Assembly: GCA_016715505.1 (NCBI GenBank)
Contig: JADJZY010000023.1
Coordinates: 1 to 41,094, forward strand
Reading direction: 5' to 3'
From: Bacteroidota bacterium
GTDB taxonomy: Bacteria; Bacteroidota; Bacteroidia; Chitinophagales; Chitinophagaceae
DNA: 41,094 nucleotides
Positions 17,847 to 26,525 of the stretch are shown in pieces (the stretch's first letter is position 1; each line of letters opens with the position of its first letter). The notes beneath the pieces are model-generated. The model saw only the letters and a list, made by a program, of their open reading frames with translations. It searched no databases and was not told where the DNA came from. A program made the translations under genes and the position numbers.

Positions 17847-19889
17847 ATGGAAGAACAAAAAAATAGTCAAACCCCCACACCGGGTAGCCCCAATCCTTCA
17901 CCTAAAAAAGGTCCGAAGTTTAACCTCTATTGGATTTATGGTTTGTTTGCTGTCGCGCTTTTAACCCTTCAATTCTGGGGTCCTAATTTCAGAGGAGGTG
18001 CCCGTCAGGATTCTTTTCAAACGATCAATGAGAAATATATCAGCCGCAAATTGGTCGATAGTATGGTGGTGATTGGCCGCACCGTAGAAGTGTATCTCGA
18101 TCAGGATTCACTCAAAGCGCCCGGCAATCAGGCGATGCAGTCTGAATTTAAACAACGTGAAAAGGGTCCTCAGCTCGTCTTCACCATCGGTAATATCGAA
18201 CAATTTCAGCGCGATATGGATGCTGCTGAAAAGGATTTCGCCCTTTCTGAACGTACCAAAATTTCTTATGAAGAGGATACCCGCAGCGGTATCATGAGTT
18301 TTATTCTGCAATTTATTTTGCCTATCGCTATCATGATTGCATTATGGGTGCTGCTCATGCGAAAAATGGGTGGCGGGAATGCCGGAGGCGGGCCGGGAGG
18401 TATTTTTAACATCGGAAAGTCCAAAGCCCAATTATTCGATAAAGGCACCAAGGTGAATATCACCTTCAACGATGTTGCCGGTCTCGACGAAGCCAAAGTG
18501 GAAGTGATGGAAATTGTCGACTTCCTCAAGAACCCCAAAAAATATACATCCCTCGGCGGTAAAATCCCCAAAGGTTGTTTGCTGGTAGGCCCTCCGGGAA
18601 CCGGTAAAACCTTGCTGGCCAAAGCCATGGCCGGCGAAGCTCAGGTGCCTTTCTTTAGTATGAGTGGTTCGGACTTCGTAGAAATGTTCGTAGGTGTTGG
18701 TGCAAGCCGTGTGCGTGATTTGTTTAAACAAGCCCGCGAAAAATCACCTTGTATTATTTTTATCGATGAAATAGATGCCATTGGTCGGGCAAGGGGTAAA
18801 AACCAAATGATGACCAATGACGAGCGCGAAAACACCCTCAATCAAATGTTGGTTGAAATGGATGGTTTCAGTGGCGACAGCGGTATTATCGTTCTGGCGG
18901 CTACCAATCGCCCGGATGTATTGGATACAGCCCTGCTTCGTCCGGGTCGTTTCGATCGTCAGATTTCCATCGACATTCCGGATTTGGCCGGTCGTGAAGC
19001 GATCTTTAAAGTACATCTCAAAGGCCTTAAAAAAGCCGCCGATTTGGATATTCACAAACTAGCTGCTCAAACACCCGGTTTTGCCGGAGCCGATATCGCC
19101 AATGTGTGTAATGAGGCCGCACTGATTGCAGCCCGTAAAGGAAAATCAGAGGTTAATCTCGATGATTTTAATGATGCTGTTGATCGGATCATCGGTGGAC
19201 TTGAAAAGAAGAATAAAATTATTTCACCCGACGAAAAAAAGGTGATTGCTTACCACGAAGCCGGACATGCCGTTTCAGGTTGGTTCCTCGAACATGCCTA
19301 TCCGCTGGTTAAAGTAACCATCGTACCTCGCGGCGAAGCTGCCCTGGGTTATGCGCAATACTTGCCCAAAGAAAAATACCTCACTTTGCGTGAGGAACTG
19401 GAAGACCGTATGGCCATGGCCCTGGGTGGACGTGCGGTTGAAGAACTTGTATTTGGCCGCATCAGCACTGGTGCATTGTCGGACCTGCAACAGGTAACCC
19501 GCATGGCTTATGCCATGGTGAGTGTATATGGCATGAACGATAAGATTGGAAATATTTCGTTTTACGATCCGCAAAACGAAGGCGGTTTCCAAAAACCATA
19601 TGCCGAAGAAACCGGCAAAATCATTGATGATGAAGTGCGCAAATTGTCAGAGAACGCATACAACCGGGTACGAAAACTGCTCATAGAAAAAATGGATGCC
19701 GTTAAAATCATCGCTGAGGCCTTGCTCGAAAAAGAAGTATTGTATAAGGATGACCTTGAGAAACTGATTGGTAAGCGCCCTTATGATGAAGTAATTGCAC
19801 ACGAAGCCCTTGTAACGGAACAAATCGTAACGCCGGCGGCAAACACCACCGAAGCCGATCAAACAACAACACCAAGCACCAACGCCTAA
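17847..19889 (+). CDS. ftsH: ATP-dependent zinc metalloprotease FtsH
   Basis: Membrane-anchored AAA+ protease, 680 residues, which unfolds and degrades misassembled membrane proteins and short-lived regulators. Domains in order: N-terminal membrane helix at about 29-48 (IYGLFAVALLTLQFW), periplasmic domain, second helix at about 150-172 (FILQFILPIAIMIALWVLLM), a Gly-rich linker, AAA domain with Walker A GPPGTGKT (about 249-256), Walker B CIIFIDEIDA (about 302), second region of homology RPGRFDR, and the M41 peptidase with zinc site HEAGH (about 470-474). The Thr/Pro-rich tail is short. Its stop codon overlaps the start of the LUD gene by one base. Confidence 0.98.
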   Translation: MEEQKNSQTPTPGSPNPSPKKGPKFNLYWIYGLFAVALLTLQFWGPNFRGGARQDSFQTINEKYISRKLVDSMVVIGRTVEVYLDQDSLKAPGNQAMQSEFKQREKGPQLVFTIGNIEQFQRDMDAAEKDFALSERTKISYEEDTRSGIMSFILQFILPIAIMIALWVLLMRKMGGGNAGGGPGGIFNIGKSKAQLFDKGTKVNITFNDVAGLDEAKVEVMEIVDFLKNPKKYTSLGGKIPKGCLLVGPPGTGKTLLAKAMAGEAQVPFFSMSGSDFVEMFVGVGASRVRDLFKQAREKSPCIIFIDEIDAIGRARGKNQMMTNDERENTLNQMLVEMDGFSGDSGIIVLAATNRPDVLDTALLRPGRFDRQISIDIPDLAGREAIFKVHLKGLKKAADLDIHKLAAQTPGFAGADIANVCNEAALIAARKGKSEVNLDDFNDAVDRIIGGLEKKNKIISPDEKKVIAYHEAGHAVSGWFLEHAYPLVKVTIVPRGEAALGYAQYLPKEKYLTLREELEDRMAMALGGRAVEELVFGRISTGALSDLQQVTRMAYAMVSVYGMNDKIGNISFYDPQNEGGFQKPYAEETGKIIDDEVRKLSENAYNRVRKLLIEKMDAVKIIAEALLEKEVLYKDDLEKLIGKRPYDEVIAHEALVTEQIVTPAANTTEADQTTTPSTNA

Positions 19890-20551
19890 TGTCCAGCCCT
19901 TCACGCGAAATAGTTCTGGGAAATATCCGCAAAGCCTTACATGGAAACCCGGCACCCATGCCTTTTCCGGAGGCCGACAAACAGACAAATTTTTTTGTGC
20001 ATGAGGATATCAGCGCCGAAGAAAAGTTTGCTGCAGAGTTTAATAAGTTGGGGGGCAAATTTGTGTATTGTGCTTCCGAACAGGAAATGATTCAGCAGTT
20101 GCAGGCTTTGTCCGACACCATGAAGTGGAAACAAATGCATGTCAAGGATCGATTCCTTTCAAGCTTATTTGTAGAACACGATTTAGACTTCATCACTTCA
20201 AGTCAGGATATGTCGGATATTGAAGTGGGTATTTCATTGTGTGAGTGTTTAGTAGCCCGCACCGGAAGCGTCATACTCAGTGCAGCCGGTGATTACGGGC
20301 GAGCATTGCCTGTTTATGCGCCGGTGCATATCACCATTGCCTTTGCCAATCAGGTGGTTTGGGATATTTCGGATGGCATACAATTGATGCGTCAAAAATA
20401 CCCGGAATCTCTACCTTCTATGATTAGCCTTACGACTGGTCCGAGTCGAACTGCCGATATCGAAAAAACATTGGTAGTGGGTGTTCATGGCCCCAAAGAG
20501 GTATATGTATTTTTGGTTGACGCACAATGGCGACCCAATACCAAGGAATAG
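19889..20551 (+). CDS. LUD-domain protein (LutC/YkgG family)
   Basis: 220 residues, LUD domain, the family of lactate-utilisation protein LutC. Recognisable are REIVLGNIRKAL at the N-terminus, the LVARTGSVILSAAGDYGR core, YAPVHITIAFANQVV and the C-terminal GPSRTADIEKTLVVGVHGPKEVYVFLV. In lactate operons the partners are LutA and LutB; neither is here. It follows ftsH with a one-base stop/start overlap, an arrangement I recall in Bacteroidota, where a phosphatidate cytidylyltransferase gene often comes next. That gene is missing here and replaced by repeat-rich sequence. The precise role of the stand-alone LUD protein is not established. Confidence 0.9.
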   Translation: MSSPSREIVLGNIRKALHGNPAPMPFPEADKQTNFFVHEDISAEEKFAAEFNKLGGKFVYCASEQEMIQQLQALSDTMKWKQMHVKDRFLSSLFVEHDLDFITSSQDMSDIEVGISLCECLVARTGSVILSAAGDYGRALPVYAPVHITIAFANQVVWDISDGIQLMRQKYPESLPSMISLTTGPSRTADIEKTLVVGVHGPKEVYVFLVDAQWRPNTKE

Positions 20552-20680
20552 GCTTCGTTAATTTTTTTTATAGGCAGCACATGCGCACAGCTTTGCGTCA
20601 TCGGCCCTCCCGCTATTCGCCTGTGCACGGCACTTGGCTACTATCGGGGCTGAAAAAAAATACTGCATTTCTTTCATCCT

Positions 20681-20718
20681 CTCTTAAAAATATCTGCATC
20701 AAAGATGAACCCGATATT
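20681..20718. repeat. 38-bp remnant of the 3' end of a gene like 23005-23787
   Basis: This sequence matches 23009-23046 at about 36 of 38 positions. The latter are the last codons of the outer-membrane-type gene. On the minus strand the remnant reads NLNIGFIFDADIFKRG and a stop, against NYNIGFIFDADIFTR and a stop in the gene. Nothing else of the gene is visible upstream. Next to it, 20575-20655 is a GC-rich block without an evident gene. The two 38-bp copies flank the 20778-22673 gene as direct repeats. Confidence 0.7.
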
Positions 20719-20722
20719 TAGG

Positions 20723-20756
20723 TTTGATGACGAATTTACTAAAAGTCATATCTTTA
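20723..20756 (+). promoter_or_regulatory. Candidate promoter of the GIGTTSP-repeat surface gene
   Basis: TTTG at 20723-20726 and TATCTTTA at 20749-20756 (consensus TAnnTTTG with a final mismatch), 22 nt apart. The leader would be about 15 nt to the ATG at 20778. It begins 5 nt after the 38-bp remnant. Confidence 0.4.
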
Positions 20757-20777
20757 TATCTAAACCAAAAAAAATCT

Positions 20778-22673
20778 ATGAAAAAGAATTACATTTTGTT
20801 AATGGCTATGCTATGTCTGGTATTACCTGTAATAGGCCAGATGCCTCGTATGTTTAACTATCAGGGAATTGCCCGCTTAGCCGATGGCTCGCCCATGAGC
20901 AATCAAAGCCTGCATATTAAAATTGCAATTTTGCCGGAATTGAATGCGATTGAGTCTGTTTTTGAAGAAAAACATCAAGTGACAACCAATGCTTATGGAT
21001 TATATACCTTGTCGATTGGAGGTGGACAGGCAATCAAGGGAAGCATGAATCAAGTGGCTTGGGAAAAAGGAAATCAATTTGTAAAAGTATCCATTGATTT
21101 GCAAGGCGATGGACAATTTCAGGAACTTGGCACCACCCAATTACTCAGTGTGCCATATGCATTATATGCCGAAAAAGCAGGCAATTCAGGCGGAGCCAGA
21201 GCTGGAAATCAACATTATTTATCTAAGTTTGATGCTAGTGGCAGCAATAGTTCAGAAATCAACTCACAATTGTACGACAATGGAAATCAAATCGGAATTG
21301 GCACAACTTCCCCGGTGGCTAAATTCCATATCAGTCAATCATCTGCTTCTGTGCTCGAACATTTTAGAATGCAAAATCTGAGCGCCAACGGAGCAGGCCG
21401 ATTTACTTTGTATAATAATGGCGCAAGTTCGTATGCTACGTTTACCAAATATGGAACCACTTATGCCGGAAATTATGGAGGCTCCTCTTTATATCCAATT
21501 GCCAATTTATTAGCTTTTGGTAACAATGGCATCAGCGCTGGTGATGGCTTAGGCCGGTTTTTAATTAGTTCGGGTGGAAATATTGGTTTGAGTTTGTTTA
21601 AATCAGGTGTCAGTAAAATAAAATTTCATGCAGATTATTTAACGGAGTATGTCGGCATTGGAGGTGGCGCCGTTCCTAAGGCTAACGTACATTTCAACAG
21701 CGATTTGTTTGGAGATACCCTAAAAATATCAGATGCCGTAACAGGACATGGTGTAGACGACGGATTGGATATTCGAACTACCGGAGGCTCAGCCGAAATC
21801 ATGAACCGTGAAATAAATTCTTTAAGTTTAGGAACATCAAACGCGAAACGATTATTGATTGATAATTTAGGAAAAGTTTCTATCAACAATACAGTGCCCA
21901 TGATGCGATTTCATGTCACAGATAGCGTCGGCCAACATTTATTACTTGAAAACAATTTAGCCTTGAACACCAACCAAACAACTGATCTATTTTTTCGTCA
22001 AGGTAATTATTACACCGGTGCCCTCAAAACCATCGGCACATCTACATCCACTGCTCGTTTGGGTCTTTTTGCTGGAAGTCAAAATTCTCCCGGGTTAATT
22101 CCTGAAAGATTGACAATCAGCAATGATGGTTTTGTTGGAATTGGAGATACAACACCAAGTTATCGTTTGGATGTAAATGGGACCGGTCGATTTACAAATT
22201 ATCTCTCTGTTGAATCTACCAGTTACTTATATGGCACCATTTACGGATACGCAAATGCGTATATCGATGGCTTACTGGATGTTGATGCGAACATAGAGGC
22301 GGGTTCAGATGTGAATGTTGTAGGTGAGGTTACTGTTAGTAATGGACAGGGCATCGTTAAAAGTAATAGTGCCACTCAATTAAGAATGGGATTTAGCTCC
22401 GGAACATTTACGTGGAACAATTTAGCAGCCGGCTCATCTTTTGATATAACATTCGCGATTACGCCCTTTTCAGGAAATAATTCAAATGTTCGGGTACATG
22501 TTTGTCAATTTATTCCTGATGCAGGCTCCGGCAATGGGTACAAACAATTTATATATACAGTGGATTCAGTGAACGATGCCGCCAACCAATGTACGATTGC
22601 GATTACAAATGTTGGAAGTACAGCCGCCTCCATTGACGGCACTTTGTATCTCATGACAGTCGCAACCGACTAA
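20778..22673 (+). CDS. Secreted repeat protein with GIGTTSP-type motifs
   Basis: About 631 residues. The start at 20778 gives a signal peptide (MKKNYILLMAMLCLVLPVIG); the upstream ATG of the same frame only adds non-signal residues. The N-terminal domain (PRMFNYQGIARLADGSPMSN, LYTLSIGGGQ, SVPYALYAEKA) is common in Bacteroidota surface proteins. The middle carries repeats of the type IGIGTTSPVAKFHIS and VGIGDTTPSYRLDVNGTGRF, seen in trimeric fibre-like proteins. The C-terminal region is beta-rich (SYLYGTIYGYANAYIDGLL). I see neither a T9SS sorting domain nor an intramolecular chaperone of the S74 peptidase type, so the route to the surface is unclear. It is flanked by 38-bp direct repeats. Adhesion or filament formation is inference. 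Confidence 0.75.
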   Translation: MKKNYILLMAMLCLVLPVIGQMPRMFNYQGIARLADGSPMSNQSLHIKIAILPELNAIESVFEEKHQVTTNAYGLYTLSIGGGQAIKGSMNQVAWEKGNQFVKVSIDLQGDGQFQELGTTQLLSVPYALYAEKAGNSGGARAGNQHYLSKFDASGSNSSEINSQLYDNGNQIGIGTTSPVAKFHISQSSASVLEHFRMQNLSANGAGRFTLYNNGASSYATFTKYGTTYAGNYGGSSLYPIANLLAFGNNGISAGDGLGRFLISSGGNIGLSLFKSGVSKIKFHADYLTEYVGIGGGAVPKANVHFNSDLFGDTLKISDAVTGHGVDDGLDIRTTGGSAEIMNREINSLSLGTSNAKRLLIDNLGKVSINNTVPMMRFHVTDSVGQHLLLENNLALNTNQTTDLFFRQGNYYTGALKTIGTSTSTARLGLFAGSQNSPGLIPERLTISNDGFVGIGDTTPSYRLDVNGTGRFTNYLSVESTSYLYGTIYGYANAYIDGLLDVDANIEAGSDVNVVGEVTVSNGQGIVKSNSATQLRMGFSSGTFTWNNLAAGSSFDITFAITPFSGNNSNVRVHVCQFIPDAGSGNGYKQFIYTVDSVNDAANQCTIAITNVGSTAASIDGTLYLMTVATD

Positions 22674-22772
22674 TTTTTTGTTTCCAAAATAACCCTTCGC
22701 GAATGATGAGTTCATAGGTCATTTTTCAAATGTAAAACTTGCACTACCTCATTTATTCGAGATGTTCCACAC

Positions 22773-22943
22773 TAGTTCTGTTCGACATTTGTAATGTCGT
22801 ACTGCTATCAGCGGTTTTGTAAACCGCAAAGACACCTGGTATTGATTCGGAATTGCAAATTCCGTTTAATGGAAGAATAAATTGCGTATAAGGATTAAAA
22901 ATCCTGAGATATTGATTCGGAATTGCAAATTCCGAACAGTGGT
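22773..22943. repeat. Hairpin array 1 (five short palindromes)
   Basis: A 171-bp block with perfect stem-loops at 22783-22799 (CGACATT/AATGTCG, loop TGT), 22811-22827 (GCGGTTT/AAACCGC, loop TGT), 22848-22864 and 22918-22934 (both CGGAATT/AATTCCG, loop GCA), and 22891-22905 (AGGATT/AATCCT, loop AAA). All stems end in TT facing AA around a 3-nt loop. It is 167/171 identical to 23933-24103, with all four differences outside the stems. The remainder of 22674-23004 has no gene I can support. Confidence 0.85.
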
Positions 22944-23004
22944 TACCATACTGCACACAAGGGTCTGTATTTATTACCAATTCACATTCGAATTATATTT
23001 TGTA

Positions 23005-23787
23005 TCACCTCGTAAAAATATCTGCATCAAAGATGAACCCAATATTGTAATTGAAGCCTCGTAAATATCTATTGCTTACCTGCTTTTCATTCAAAAAGGT
23101 ATGTCGAAAATCGGAATACACCTGCACCTTATTTACCTGAATGGAGAGCTTAAAACCCAGATTCCAAAAATTTGGCAGGGGAATCGTATTTCCAATAATA
23201 TAATTGAAATCAGCTTCATCTTCGTTAGGGATGTTCACCAAACTGATAAATGTGGAAGCAGAGAAGTAGCACATATCTTCTTCCTTTTTGTATACTTCTT
23301 TCAGAAAAGTAATACCCGCAGACCAATCCATGTTGGTGAATTCTAATGTGGTGTCTCTGTCTGCATTGACTATGGGGCGTTTTCCTTGAATGCTTTTAAA
23401 TGCCGCTTGGAAAAAAAAGCCAACATTGTTGCTGCCTTCTTTACCCGGTAGTTGATGCATAGAATGTAAGGTTCCTAAAAAGGCCGTTGTACCTACCTCC
23501 GGAAAAAGAATAGTAGAGGGCAATGTGCTATCACTATTGGTCGCGTTTTTATTCACCGAAAAAGCGAGTGAAATTTTATGTTTTTCCTTTTTGTGTAAAC
23601 TGAATAGCCCCGAAAATTTGCCAGATGCGTTTAAACTCTCTAAACCTTCTGAATTTAATGACCCGACTCCGTACAAGGCAAATTTATTCTCGTTGCGGGG
23701 TAGTAAAAAATTCAGGGATGCCGATTGTTGGCTGAAAGAACTGTAGCTAATGAATAGCAGTAAGAAGAACTGAATAAAATTTTTCAT
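23005..23787 (-). CDS. Predicted outer-membrane beta-barrel protein, unknown function
   Basis: 260 residues with signal peptide (MKNFIQFFLLLFISYSSFSQ). The mature part alternates polar and hydrophobic residues in strands (FSLHKKEKHKISLAFSVN, VGFFFQAAFKSI, MDWSAGITFL, FWNLGFKLSIQVNKVQVYSDF) and ends RGFNYNIGFIFDADIFTR, the kind of closing strand expected of a small outer-membrane barrel. I do not recognise a named family. It is the only gene between two near-identical hairpin arrays, and its last 38 bp recur at 20681-20718. That suggests it belongs to a mobile or duplicating unit. No partner gene is adjacent. Confidence 0.7.
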   Translation of the reverse strand: MKNFIQFFLLLFISYSSFSQQSASLNFLLPRNENKFALYGVGSLNSEGLESLNASGKFSGLFSLHKKEKHKISLAFSVNKNATNSDSTLPSTILFPEVGTTAFLGTLHSMHQLPGKEGSNNVGFFFQAAFKSIQGKRPIVNADRDTTLEFTNMDWSAGITFLKEVYKKEEDMCYFSASTFISLVNIPNEDEADFNYIIGNTIPLPNFWNLGFKLSIQVNKVQVYSDFRHTFLNEKQVSNRYLRGFNYNIGFIFDADIFTR

Positions 23788-23843
23788 AAGTAATTATTTT
23801 ACACAAAACTAGATGGCACGCTACAACGGAATGAGGCACTTTT

Positions 23844-24101
23844 GTGTAAATGGGGTCTCCTGAAATACGTAATTATACTTTCGAGGCAAAGGTTTACGTC
23901 TCTTAGTACTTGTTTTTTATACCGAATATGCTTAGTTCTGTTCGACATTTGTAATGTCGTACTGCTATCAGCGGTTTTGTAAACCGCATAGACACCGGGC
24001 ATTGATTCGGAATTTCAAATTCCGTTTAATGGAAGAATAAATTGCGTATAAGGATTAAAAATCCTGAGATATTGATTCGGAATTGCAAATTCCGAACAGT
24101 G
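23844..24101. repeat. 258-bp tandem repeat unit, first copy, contains hairpin array 2
   Basis: The unit opens GTGTAAATGGGGTCTCCTG, runs through GAGGCAAAGGTTTACGTCTC and then contains hairpin array 2 (23933-24103), a 171-bp near-copy of array 1. The same opening recurs 258 nt later at 24102. In the GAGGC...GTCTC pair of this copy one G-T wobble replaces the G-C pair of the second copy. Confidence 0.8.
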
Positions 24102-24300
24102 GTGTAAATGGGGTCTCCTGAAATACGTAATTATACTTTTGAGGCAAAGGTTTACGCCTCTTAGTACTTGTTTTTATACCGAATATGCTGTTCTGTTCGA
24201 CTTTGCAACGTCGCTATCGCACCCAAGACACGATTGTCGGTTGCATGGAGAATATGCTATTTAAATCCGAGATATTGATTCATTGCAAATTCCACAGTGG
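24102..24300. repeat. Second, shorter and degenerate copy of the tandem unit
   Basis: The first 90 nt match 23844-23934 closely (opening, GAGGC...GCCTC, then ACCGAATATGC and TTCTGTTCGAC). From about 24195 on the hairpin array is degraded: the first stem is only partly complementary, others are lost, and the end reads ATTGATTCATTGCAAATTCC then ACAGTGG, a deleted form of the last hairpin. The array therefore decays once its pairing is broken or by internal deletion. Confidence 0.65.
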
Positions 24301-24389
24301 ATGATAAATTAGATTGCACCCATTTATAATTACAATCGGTATGATTGACAATCCCATTCAATTGTCTTAATTTTATACAAACATTGATT

Positions 24390-26011
24390 ATGAAACCATT
24401 TTGTTATTTGCTTTTTTTGTTTTTTGTAGTCTGCACTGGGGCCTTTGCCCAACCCGATTTAAAGCATAGTTTTTTTATTTCAAAAAAATTCTGCCATCCA
24501 AAAGACACTCTTACTGGAAGTGGAAGATTTTATCGGCGAGCCATTACAACCCAAAACAATGAGATGTACGGTGTAGGCCGAGAGCGGAGGACAGGAAGAG
24601 ATGTAGATGCTATTTTTATCAAGTTTGATCAACAACTGGATACACTCTGGACTACCTATTTTGGAGGGACAGATTTTGATGATTTGGAATTTATCCGGGA
24701 ATTACCCAATGGCAATTTGTTGCTTGCGGGAACCACAAGTAGTAATGATGGAGATGTTTGGTATGGACATACCTATAGTGCGCGGGAAATATGGATGGTA
24801 GAAGTTACAACCCAAGGTCAGATTATCAAGGGTAAGACCTTTGGGGGAGGCAATGGGAGTATGATACAGGATTTAGATATAGGCCCGGATGGCATGATTT
24901 ATATGGCAGGAATGACGAATGCGGCGGATTATGATTTTACACATCCGAGTTTTGGTTTTTTAAATGCAGATGTTTGGTTTGCTAAATATGACACCGCATT
25001 TAATAAACAGTGGATACGGGTATTGAGCGGAAACGATGAAGAGAATTTTGCCCAGTTAAAATGGCTAAGCGCCAATAAATTGGCTATTAGTTATTATACT
25101 GTTTCCACCAATGCCGACATGTTGGGTTCACAGGCTTTAAGTCAAATGGACAATATGTTTCACATTCTGGATAGTAATGGAATAGATATCGTAAAGAAAC
25201 GTTACGGCACTTCGCGATGGGATACACCGGTTAAACTTCAATGCGATACGGCCAATCAGGTATTTTATATCAGCGGGTATGTTGACACGGCCGAGAATGA
25301 ACTGGTATATATGACTTCGATGAATTATCTACCTCAAAATAGGATGGATAATATGTACGTATATAAAATAGATTCAAGCGGACATATCCATTATGGCAAA
25401 GCCTATGGGTCCATTTATCAGTCTTTGCACGATGGAACATGTGTATTGTGGGATGCTTTATTTTTTAAAAATCATATGTATATCATAGGTCAGGTTGTGG
25501 AGGGGATGTAGAACAAAATATTACACCGGGACGCGACAATACCTGGATTGGTAAGGTTGACAGCAATTGTAATTTGGTCGCTTCCTATACGGTAAATGGC
25601 AAAGGACAGGATTATCCTTGGAGTCTTTTTGTCAATGACCATAAAATTGGCTGCATCGTAAATAGTACCGATTCCAACAATAATTTAAAATGCGCCAACA
25701 ACAATTATGTCTATATCATGATGACTTTGGATGAATCACCTTTACAAGTTACACAAACCGATAAAGATCAAATTGGTGCAAAAATTTATCCCAATCCGGC
25801 CAAAAATGAAATACAGATTGAATTAGGGGATGAATGGGCATTGGGTTCAACGAAGATTCAAGTTTATGAGGTCAATGGGAATAGGATTTACAAGGGAACC
25901 ATAAAAGGCAATCACTACCGCATCAATACCGAAGCATGGCCCCCAGGCATGTATTACGTGGAAATGATGAAAGGCTCACAAAAAGTCATTCAAAAAGTAA
26001 TAAAACTTTAG
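24390..26011 (+). pseudogene. T9SS-sorted secreted protein, one frameshift
   Basis: Predicted T9SS cargo of about 540 residues. ATG at 24390 gives the signal peptide MKPFCYLLFLFFVVCTGAFAQ. The body has propeller-like or Kelch-like strands (NNEMYGVGRERRTGRDVDAI, NGNLLLAGTTSSNDGDVW, GPDGMIYMAGMTNAADYDF). The first frame stops at 25511. The sequence continues in another frame as CGGDVEQNITPGRDNTWIGK and on to a T9SS type A sorting domain (AKIYPNPAKNEIQIEL, VYEVNGNRIYKG, PPGMYYVEM). One G added to the GG at 25493-25494 would restore the reading through GQGCGGD. A run-length sequencing error is likely. It lies directly after the repeat region and converges on the GNAT gene. Confidence 0.85.
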
Positions 26012-26045
26012 TGCAAAGTATTAAATTCTATCGCCTGATGGAGGT

Positions 26046-26525
26046 TCATCTTTTACCCAAACGCTCTAGTCCGTCTGCATCCAATCGATAAACGGTCCAC
26101 TCATCCATGGGCTTGGCACCTAAACTCTCATAAAATTGTATGGCAGGTGCATTCCAGTTGAGTACACTCCATTCCATACGCCCGCATCCTTGTTCATGGG
26201 CCAGTTTCGCCAAATACAAAAGCAGTTTTTTGCCGTATCCCTTACCCCGAAATACAGGTCGAATAAATAAATCTTCGAGGTATAAACCTTTCCGTCCAAC
26301 AAAAGTGGAATAATTAAAAAAGTATAATGCAAATCCCACCACGGTGTCCCCTTCATACGCTAAAACACTATGGGCTGATTTTTCGTCGAATAAACTCCGT
26401 TCAAGATCTGCAGGAGAAGCTTGCATGGCATGCAATAATTTTTCATACACCGCCAGTTCCCGAATGAGTTCTATCAGTAGTTCGCAATCTTCACGCCGGG
26501 CCTCCCGGATTTGAAAATCAGGCAT
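26046..26525 (-). CDS. GNAT-family N-acetyltransferase, diamine acetyltransferase-like
   Basis: 159 residues, a complete GNAT fold. The acetyl-CoA-binding motif is LYLEDLFIRPVFRGKGYGKKLLLYLAKLA, with the R/Q-x-x-G-x-G/A signature as RGKGYG. The following EWSVLNWNAPAIQFYESLGA and the N-terminal IREARREDCELLIELIRELAVYEKL closely resemble spermidine/spermine and thialysine acetyltransferases (SAT1/SAT2 group). It would transfer acetyl from acetyl-CoA to a primary amine of a small molecule; substrate not certain. Its start overlaps the stop of the YfhO-like gene by one base, so the two are translationally coupled. Confidence 0.88.
   Translation of the reverse strand: MPDFQIREARREDCELLIELIRELAVYEKLLHAMQASPADLERSLFDEKSAHSVLAYEGDTVVGFALYFFNYSTFVGRKGLYLEDLFIRPVFRGKGYGKKLLLYLAKLAHEQGCGRMEWSVLNWNAPAIQFYESLGAKPMDEWTVYRLDADGLERLGKR

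Noticed and set aside
20778..22673. Phage tail fibre
   Set aside because: It has a bacterial signal peptide and the common Bacteroidota N-terminal domain, and there are no other phage genes nearby.
22753..22980. 75-residue minus-strand frame over hairpin array 1 (contains YKTADSSTTLQMSNRT)
   Set aside because: Its sequence is simply the translation of the hairpins; the same frame over array 2 shows only repeat conservation.
22773..24300. CRISPR array
   Set aside because: The repeated units are palindromes of different sequence at irregular spacing, without constant repeats and variable spacers, and no cas gene is present.
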